Source: Prinsepia uniflora (lineage: Eukaryota > Streptophyta > Magnoliopsida > Rosales > Rosaceae). From it: a DNA stretch of 64,000 nt. The notes under the pieces were generated by a model that was not told the DNA's origin, did not search any database, and was given only the letters and a program-made list of their open reading frames with translations. The position numbers were made by a program, and so were the translations under genes. Location of the stretch: positions 18,389,674 to 18,453,673 of the forward strand of contig CM064875.1 of assembly GCA_032719365.1 (NCBI GenBank), written 5' to 3'. Positions 55,358 through 64,000 of this stretch are shown here, piece by piece. The number at the start of each line of letters is the position of its first letter. The first letter of the stretch is position 1.

Positions 55358-58300
55358 TGTAACACCCCAGACTTTTATGAATTGGTAAAGTTGAAATTTT
55401 AATGTAAAATGACCATTTTGCCCATAGTTGGGGAGAAATTGTTGAATTTTGAATCGGACTGTATTTTGGACCTTGACTTATGATCGTGAGGTAGATCGGG
55501 ATGTCACGAGTCCATAGATAGGCATCACGTTAGAATCGGAGACCGGACGGGAAAGTTATGGTCAAGAACGCGAAATGACACTATTCACGAAACTCTGGAA
55601 TCTCACACTTGGTAGGTTTTTATTAGATAAGGACAACCTGGTGGGACCCTTGGATCCCATTGGTGGGTTTCCCCATGCAATTGGATCAGTTTAGGGTTCC
55701 ATCCTCATCCATTTCCTTAATTTTTCATCTTCATCATTTTCTTTCTAACCCATGAGCACCAAAACACATAAACACCCCATAACCTCACCACCCTACCTCT
55801 TCATCATTCCTCTGATCTTTGAGTACCTAAGTGAGAATGTGTGACTAGAGAGGCGTGGAAGGATAACGGTGGTGCACGGTGGATCACGGCGGGAAGGAAA
55901 AACCCGAAACACCCACTTTTGGTTCAAAAATGAAAATTTGTTTTAGGACGTGTGTCGATTGATCTAAGGGCCCCTAATAGGTTCTAGGAACTGAGAAAAT
56001 TTCAGTGGCTTGATTGGAAGAGTTTTTGTAACACCCCGGAAATTCGAGGATCTTAATATTGTAATTTAATGTATGAATTGACGTTTTTACCCTTGTGAAT
56101 AGTATGGCAAATTGTTGACTTTTTGATTGGTGGGTCCAATGGACTTTGACCAATGACCGTGACGTAGTTCGGGACGTCACGAGTCCATAGCCAGGTGGCA
56201 CGTCCAATTCGGACGATCAGGGAAAAAGTTATGGCTATCAGAAGTTCAGGGGCATTACCGTAATTTGGACGGTTGGGGCGAAAATGTTGACTTTTCGTTT
56301 GACAACTAATTTTCACATGACTCAAGGACCGTTAGGTAGGTCTCGACATCTTGAGTCCGTAGACAGGTGGCACGCCGAAATCGGACTTCGTACGAGGAAG
56401 TTATGGTCACGGAAGTAATCGCGATTAACCGAACTAACCGAGAACCAGATTAAAATAATATTATAATAATAGGATCTGATTACTTTAATCAATTCAATCT
56501 GGACCCTTGGATGAGTGACAAGTGTCACTCATCCCCTACATTCCCCAAAACAAGGATCTGTGTTGGCCAATAGGGTTAATTTATTATTTTATTTCCGCAA
56601 ATCCTCACCACTGGTCCTAAAGTCAGATTTAATCCTGGCCCTTGATTTCTTATGCCTATTCTATTTTAAACCCATGAGACCATACACTTACATTTTCATT
56701 CTCTCAAACCGTTTAGCACGGTTACCTCTTGGAACAAACTCACCAGCTCCTCACCACTCAACTTCACACACCCAGCAACACCAGGCAGCCAACAGCCACC
56801 CCCAAACACCGGCCACCACCCCACAGCCACCCTGCACGGTCGGGAAACCCACAGACCCGAGAAGGAAACCCGAACAGCCCAAACCATCCTACCGTCCAAA
56901 CCACCTTACCTGGACTCGAACCAACCTAGGGTTAGGACCACTGAGACCTCTGGACGACTCAGGACTGGACTGGGCAGCCCACGTCGGCGACACGGCGGCG
57001 GTAAGCCCAGAAACCCGTGAGACCCGATTTGCCTTCCCTGTTTTGAAACGTCTGTTTTTAACGTTGGAATTATTTGTTTACCTCTGAGACATATCCTAGG
57101 GACTCAGACGAGCATTTTGGACCAAGGTTCGCGGCTGGAAGCTCGACGACTCGCCGGAGAAGACGAACCAGAGCCGGCAGCCGGTTTCCTGTCGATTTTC
57201 AGGTAGATTTTTGAACCTAGAAACTAGTTTTGAGTCCACAGAACCATAGAACACATTGTGACAAGTTCATAGGAACAAATCCCATCAGAAATGGTGGTCG
57301 GGTTGATGAGAACTGATCGGGTAGAACCGTGGGTCTGCGGTGACCCGGTTCTCAGACCGGTTACTGTAGCTGATGACGTCATCATACTGACGTCAGCAGT
57401 GACGTCATGATGACGTCATCATGTCAGAAATCAGTCAGACAAGGGACCAATGGACTGCTGACACGTGTCCTCTGACACTGTCAGTGATGACGTCAGCAGT
57501 ACTGTAGCACTGTTGACCAAAGGGTTGACCAGGCGCGTGGGGGCGCATGTGAACAGTACTTTTGGTGGGACCACCACCATTCTTTAGGTTTCGACGATCC
57601 GGATCCAATGACGGTGGTTTCGGGTCGTTCGGAGATCATTTTGTTGGTCAAAACGAGGTTTTTTGCCTTGGGAAGCGCGTTCGGGCGACTTTTCCGGGCC
57701 GATTTTCAGTCTAGGGTTTCATGGTTAAATATTAGGGGTTTGTATTTGACCTTCACGTATACTTTGGACATGACAGGGATTGTACAGTTGTACCAGAACG
57801 AGGGTATACGTTCGATTTTCAGCAGGATTGTACTGTGAGTGGGCCGTTTTCTTAAACTCTTGCGTGCATAATTGTAATCTGGTTTATTATACATATTCAC
57901 ATGCTAAAAACAAATAATGGTTTTGATGATATGAAAATTATGGTTATGGCACGTTTCACGGTATTTGGGCTTGAGACCCGTCTGATGAAACTTAAAGATT
58001 GGTTGGATTTTATCTATGTATATATATATGCTTTGCATGTGGATATCAATAAAATGTATTTGGTACTGCACTGTATAGATCCTTCCATATTATATTGTCT
58101 CCTCCGGATGAGGTACCCCGGAGAGGTCACGGACGTCTAGTACGTCCAGCGTCTATGACGCTAAGCATCGGGGATGCTGTACCCGAACGGGGTTCGGGGA
58201 TTGAACTCGGAAATTGAGACCCGAGTGGCACGCGTAGCCTTGTGATTGTGACCTTATTGACGTCAGGGACGTCAGACATCAGGGATGTCGGGATTGGAGT

Positions 58301-60701
58301 GTATAGTGCAGTGGCTAAAATTATGTTTATGGTTTTATTATATGCCTTATGGTTTATATTATATGATTAATGGTTTTAAATTCGGTTGCACGCATGTTTG
58401 GAAAACGGAGGGGTAAATTATATGTTTTACTTATCAAATGATTTTATAAACTTGAGTTTCGGTCCACTCACCCTTAATGTTTTGGTAACCCCTCCAGGTC
58501 GTGATACTGAGGTAGAGGAGGAACCTGAGGCTGAGGCATAGATCTACTTCTGCGTACCTGAACCCCTGTTGGGTGGTTTACCCACGGGTTTTATTTTAGA
58601 GTCGTGCTCGCAACTTGTAATTTTGGATTTCATCCCTTGTCTGACATCTGTTTAATTCGGATTTGATGTATAACTTTATTTTGGTTATTTATGCATTTGA
58701 TGTTTTGAGGTTAAAATTGGTATGAATTTTGGATGTCAGACGGGAGCAGGGCACGTTCCCTTGTGGTCCCTGTGGGATCGGGGCGGGTCCTGTCAGTTTT
58801 GGTGGCCGGAGTTGAGAGTTATCAACGGTTGAAAATTACGACGCACTATTCATCGAAGTTCAGGTAGCTTTTAGTTCGTGTTTTCCAGTTTTGATCTTGT
58901 AGATTTCTTAGTTAGGTTGAGACGATTATGTAAGGAAAAACCCGATCGAAAATAGTTGAGAGATATGGATTTTGGAACCGGGTCGGGTCCCGGGTCTGGG
59001 CAACCCGATTTGCAGACCCGTCGAGAGAATAAGGACGATGACGTCATTAGCTGACGTCATCACCCTATCAGAATGTCATATGCTATGGCCCAATAGAACG
59101 ATGATACATGTCACATGTACTGACATGTTAGTGACGTGGCCCAATCAGTGGATGCCACTTTTCACTGAAATGTTAGTGACGTGGACCAACCGGCAGCTGA
59201 CACGTGTCACCCGTTAGTCTGACAGGTGTCAGACCTGACACTGTCAGTGGCTGACGTCAGTAGTGATGTCAACGTTGACTTTGACCGTTGACCTAACGTT
59301 AGTGTTGACTTTTTGGTCAACATTTATTGCAACTTTGACCCTCGCGTGTGGGGGGAGGGGGGGGGCGTGGGCACATTTTTTGAGGTGGGACTAGTACCAT
59401 TTTAATGGTTTTGATGATCCGGATCCAATGGTGGTGATTTTGGGGTCAATCGAAGATCATTTGATGGGTCAAAATAAGGTTTATAGCCTCGGGAAGCGTG
59501 TTCGGGACGTGTTTCCTGGCCGGCACTATTCCTAAGTTTTAGATTTGAGTTTATAGAGATCATGAGTGATCCTTGGATATGTTTAAACATGTCAGAGACC
59601 GTGTTATAGCTTCGGGAAAGGTTTAGACATTGATTAAGCAGCAAGATAGTACTGTGAGTGGGTCTTTTGGTTTCTAATTGAATGCATGCATAACTGTTTT
59701 CATTATACTATTATATGATTGTGGGTATGATTACGTTGGGTCTTATTTATGGATTGTGTACTTATGAATTATACTATGTGGGCATGAAACCCATCGGGTA
59801 ATTATACTATTGGTTTGTTGAGTCATACCGAGAAGCCACAAGTTCATACTATTACACTGTATATATTGACCATATAGATTACTGTCTTCTCCAGTTTTTG
59901 GTACCCTGGAGCAGTCACATCGCATTACCTGCGAGGGGTTATGCTACGGAGTGGCCGAACCGTAGGGTGACTCAGGAGCAGGATTGCTAGTATTAGACGT
60001 CTGGGACGTCAGGCATCTAGGATGTCATACCTCGGACTGGGTTTAGGGATAGGACTCGGGATTGAGACCCCAAGCGGCACGCGTAGCCTTAGGACCGTGA
60101 TCTTATTAGACGTTTGGGACGTCTGACATCTGGGATGTCAGGATTATGATATACGGTGCAATACGATTAGGATGGATGCATTATTATTATATTATTGTGT
60201 GTGATGATATGATATATGATTGATGATATGTGATGTGATTTGGTTTATTTTATATATGTTTTGACTTAAATGCATGCATGATTTGAAAACGGAGGGGTAA
60301 AACAGTATTTTTACTATGTATTATGAACAGTTTTGAAATATCCTTTATTTTCGGCCCACTCACACTTTCATTGTTTTCTTGACCCCTCCAGGACGTGGCC
60401 CAGAGGTAGAGGCAGATCCCGAAGCTAAGACATAATCATTTTACTGCTGCGTACCTGATACCCTGGTTAGGTAAGTCAAACACCATTTTGTAAAAATGTT
60501 ATTCGTGCTTGTATTTTTGTAGTGCTATCTATCCCTTGTCTGGCACGGTAGGACCCGTTCTCGGATTTAATTATGTTTAAAACTTTATGTTGTGAATTAT
60601 TTAACCCGTTAAGGGTATTTTGATCATTTTCTGGGGTTGTGTCAAACGGGAGCAGGGCGCATCCCCGTGTGGTCCCTAGGGGATCGGGATAGGTCCTGTC
60701 A
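55358..60701 (+). repeat. Solo LTR, plus orientation, split by a second LTR
   Basis: It starts TGTAACACCCCAG at 55358, is interrupted at 56027 and resumes at 58801, ending GGGATAGGTCCTGTCA at 60701, about 2.57 kb without the insert. The flanks are CTTGA (55353-55357) and CATGA (60702-60706), one mismatch. It has one promoter-side unit and no 26-bp palindrome. It also has TGACGTCA-type sites (59035-59270), a long G-run near 59350-59366, GTGAGT at 59654, a CTCCAG...CTGGAG hairpin at 59889-59911, and an acceptor-like CAG at 60389-60391 followed by an acidic reading frame. Confidence 0.88.
56027..58795 (+). repeat. Solo LTR, plus orientation (2769 bp), perfect target duplication
   Basis: It starts TGTAACACCCCGG and ends GGGGCGGGTCCTGTCA, with GTTTT on both sides (56022-56026 and 58796-58800). 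It is closest to the LTRs of the complete element at 6477-16399, read in the opposite orientation. It contains two promoter-side units, the perfect palindrome at 56509-56534, TGACGTCA sites at 57373-57500, GTGAGT at 57835, a CTCCGG...CCGGAG hairpin at 58102-58123, and CCTCCAG at 58491-58497. After that, a frame reading EVEEEPEAEA ends at 58541. Confidence 0.93.
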
Positions 60702-61589
60702 CATGAGGTGGATAATTGGTGATATAACTTATGCATGTGTCTGAGAAAATTTTGTTGACCTGACGTCTATAGATTTAGAGATATGAGAGACAATTGGTTA
60801 TGGAACTTTTTGGATTGACCTAATTTTACGATTCTGGTTATGAGGATCTAAAATGTGAATGCTTGTTGTTAGCATATCTCCCTAGCTGATGTCTAATTGT
60901 TAAGATTTTGGTGGTTAAGGACTAGGGAACGAGTTCATGTGCTTGAGTTGGGAATTATTTCCTTGAGGCTCACTTGAAAGGCGTAGTGAGTTTTAGGCAT
61001 CATTGAGATTTAAACATAAGACAGAGTATTGGCTTAAGAACTGGAAGGAGTTAAAACCGAGAACTATAGTCTAAAAGAAAGTTGGAAGTGAAAGATCAAG
61101 TACACTCTTAAGTAATAAATAGGGTTTCAGAAGCAACTAAGTTGTAGTTTCAAACCTGAGTTTGTTTATGTTCATATTGGTGTTACATTAAAGCTTTGTG
61201 AACAATTTAATATGAATAGATATGATGTTTGAGCTCGAATTCAATTTGGTAATTTCTTGATTGATGTTAGATTGGTTGTGACTAGTTATGATGCTTGTGT
61301 AATTTAATGCATGGACTATATCCATTGCTACTATACGAGTTCCCAAATGGCTAGTGCTAATGGGAGTTGATGATTGGTTGATGATCGAATTTTAATTGGT
61401 TATGGATATTTGTTCTAGATGTTTTCACATTGGTTGGACTTACGAATATTGGATTGATTGGTTTTGGTTTCATTTACTGATGTTTTGTATCTATGTGATT
61501 TATGTCTAGCGTTTTAGGGAAATATGGGCCATGTGTTGTGTACTGTGTTTTTATAACTGTGATAGTCCCAAAATTTATGATTTATTTGA
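60702..61589. other. Intergenic sequence, no gene recognised
   Basis: About 0.9 kb with no credible open frame, RNA gene or transposon end. It is the continuation of 53282-55357 on the other side of the nested LTRs. Confidence 0.45.
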
Positions 61590-61860
61590 ATTGTAATTCG
61601 ATTACTTAATTTTACTATATGCATGCATGGTTTTAGAAACTGGAGGGTAATGGTTTATGTTTTTAAAAATGGTTTTGAAATATTTATTTTTTTCCACTCA
61701 CACTTGTCATGATTTTGATGACCGTCCAGGTCATTGCATGGGAAATCATAGAGGATCGAGAGGTGGAGGCATAAGCAGTAAAACGGTACGTGTATCCCTT
61801 GCTTGACAAGTATTGAAGGTAGTTTCGGTATTTTGGGTTATCTTTCAGGCTTTAATTTAG
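61590..61860 (+). repeat. 3' fragment of a plus-strand long LTR
   Basis: It matches the late part of the plus-strand LTRs: ATGCATGCATGG, a GGAGGGTAA block, TCCACTCACACTTG, ACCGTCCAGGTC, and a frame ending EVEA followed by a stop near 61774. Its start is indistinct, and its end is cut by the LTR at 61861. Confidence 0.65.
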
Positions 61861-63858
61861 TGACAGGACTCATCCCAATCCTTCAGGATTATCGTGGGAC
61901 GTACCTGCTCCTGTTTGACACCACGTGGCAGACCAGGGATAACTCGTCACCTACTCGGAGTCCATCAGAGTACCCCAGAATTGGCGGTGGCATGTGATGT
62001 CTCGATCTCTGCTACAGCCCGCATCCGCTATCAACCTAAAGGGCATTAAAACCATAAAAGCTGTGAGTGGATAAAATAACAGTTTATAAAAATCATTTAT
62101 ATCGAAAAGACATTTATACCCTTCACGTAAAAGCATGCCTACATCACAAAAAGTTATTTCAAATCATTTCTCGGAAGCAAGACGTATTGCTTCCAAAAAT
62201 CAAAACAGAGTGAAAAATGCTTCTCAATCGAAGCTAGTACCTCAGTAGGGTCTCAGCTCAAAAACTCGATCATACAAGGCTGCAGCCCAAAACCAAAATT
62301 AAGGAAAACCAAAACAGAACCTCAGCCCAAATCATAGAGCACGTGGGAACACATCCCATGAGAGCTCATCCCAATGTCAGTCACAATTCTAATCCTAGCA
62401 CATGTGCATATAGCTCAGGACCGCTCACAATCCTAGCATGTCGCTGTGAACACATCACTCGCCGCGATCATCTCTAGAACATCGCAAACACATCGCCGAT
62501 CGATTTCAGAAGATACCATCAACACTTCTAATATACCATCAGCCTGATTGGGATCGGCCATTCAGAGTTGTTACCTTCCTTAGAGATTCATAAACTAATT
62601 TTCAAATATCAAATGTATCCCAGCTCTAGTTCAAGCTCGGGGCTCATCTAGGATTTTAATAATATTTTAACACAAGCATCTAACCAAATATTTGCATGCA
62701 ACACACTCACAACATTCGATTCACATTAAACACATCACATAATCAATAGATTTAATTCCATAATTATAAGTTTAGGGTATGAAATCCACTCATATCACGT
62801 TGGGGAGAGCTCACCCGACTAAGTGCACTAATACATGTATTTCTAGGCACTTGACCCTGATTGTTTCCACGAGCTCCATCTTGATTCATGCAGCTCATCA
62901 GACTTTCCAATATCATGAACCTCACAAACAAGTAACTAGTATTAATACATGATAAATGAAATCATTATAATAAAAAATTAACCTTATCATCAATTAAAGT
63001 AACTTAAGATGTCCGGAACTAATATTACACAAACTCTGATGGACTCCAAACCAATACCGTCAGATCCAGAACGTCGTGAACATCAAAACCCAACTTGCCA
63101 AAAAGTAAGGGAAGCCTTTACGCGCGCACACGCATCACGTCTCTCCTCAGCCTACTCTGGCCGCGATTTCAGAGCGCTACTCGGCCCTAATCTCGCACCA
63201 GTTACCCATCACTGGCGCCTGATTGGGATCGGCCATTGTTGAAAAAGAAAGCTTCTACAACTCTCTCGATTTGCAACTAAAAATCACGGTGCAATATCCT
63301 AGAAACATCTACTTGGCGAGAGGAATAAAAATATAAGGTCTAAGAATCGAACCATTACTTGTGGTGTCCGGAAAATCACTCGAAATTCGAAGGAATCGAG
63401 GGGTTCTCGAAGTCCATGGTTGGTACGATTGTGATCGCATGGATGAGGCGAAAAGGATACCAGTTGTTCAGCAGCCTAAGTCGTTGTCGAATTGTGGCTC
63501 CATTTTAGTCCTTGTGCCGCCATCGTTGGATGGGAGGGAGAAGAGAGAGAGAGAGGACCAAAACTAACCAATGCTGAGAGGAGAGAGATTGTCCCATTTT
63601 AACAAGTAAATTTTTTACAAAATGACCGATCTGTCTTTATCATTTTAGACTTGTAACTTTCATATATGGACTCTGATTTCCGTGTGCCGCTTGTCTATGA
63701 ATTTGTGAGTTCTAGACCTATGCAACTGATAAAGGAAAAAGCCCATATGTACCTCCAAGAAAAAGTTAACTAACGAACCCCTTCGAGACCGAGGGTAAAA
63801 TTGTCCTTTCTCGAATAAATTCTCAAATTTACCTTAATTTTTGGTCTGGGTCGTTACA
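61861..63858 (-). repeat. Diverged minus-strand LTR (1998 bp)
   Basis: It starts TGACAGGACTCATCCC and ends TCTGGGTCGTTACA. The flanks TTTAG and AGCCT do not match, and the fragment on its left does not resume on its right, so one edge has been rearranged. A 21-bp sequence containing CCTGATTGGGATCGGCCATT occurs at 62542-62562 and again at 63217-63237. It has one promoter-side unit (about 63640-63800). The last 142 bases of the window after it show nothing recognisable. Confidence 0.75.
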
Positions 63859-64000
63859 AGCCTTAAGTGGCTCTCTTAACATAAATGATTGGTTACGTCA
63901 ATGTTGATATAAACATAACCTCATCATATATACACCGTGAAACTCGAACTTGTAACTTGTCAAATACAAATAAAGAAAAATTTCATTAAACCCTAGTACT

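Overview
This window looks like nuclear DNA of a flowering plant, most likely a eudicot. The reasons are two intron-containing genes of plant families (a nepenthesin-type aspartic protease and a folate-biopterin transporter), Ty3/gypsy elements of the Tekay/Del chromovirus type, Ty1/copia elements, and many nested long terminal repeats (LTRs). The species cannot be named from the sequence alone.

Layout. 1-19.7 kb holds a decayed gypsy pol fragment (1-2211), a 3.3 kb LTR (2212-5476), and a non-coding retroelement interior (5477-6476 and 16400-16841). A complete 9.9 kb Tekay-type element (6477-16399, target duplication TCCCT) is inserted in that interior, and a further LTR with a perfect primer-binding site follows (16842-19738). 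19.8-32.7 kb is a nest of LTRs up to three levels deep: an outer LTR starting at 19767 hosts 19915-25597, which hosts 22547-25381, and separately hosts 28300-31412. Next come a broken LTR and a 354-bp fold-back derivative (31836-32189). 32.7-36.9 kb is a 5'-truncated, decayed copia element with a 583-bp 3' LTR.

A gene island of about 7 kb (36.9-43.9 kb) carries the aspartic protease gene (37749-39706, +, two exons) and the folate-biopterin transporter gene (43315-40450, -, five exons), transcribed convergently. I predict a 496-aa and a 498-aa protein. 43.9-64 kb returns to transposons: a solo LTR (43878-46421), an AT-rich stretch with a tandem duplication, a complete but multiply broken copia element (47774-53276, target duplication TGTGG), two nested solo LTRs (55358-60701 hosting 56027-58795), and two more LTR pieces (61590-63858).

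The least expected signal is inside the long gypsy LTRs. Their mid-section carries tandem arrays of very short hairpins whose stems change on both sides together (GGGC/GCCC, GGACC/GGTCC, GGACT/AGTCC, GGATT/AATCC). It also carries longer hairpins (CAGTT/AACTG, CGGTT/AACCG, CGGCT/GGCCG) and a CTCCGG/CCGGAG or CTCCAG/CTGGAG hairpin. This cassette sits between a donor-like GTGAGT and an acceptor-like CCAG that recur at equivalent places in several LTRs, so it may be a structured LTR intron. Upstream, nine LTRs share a 26-bp palindrome near a CCAAT/TATA region. These are observations by eye and have not been computed or searched.
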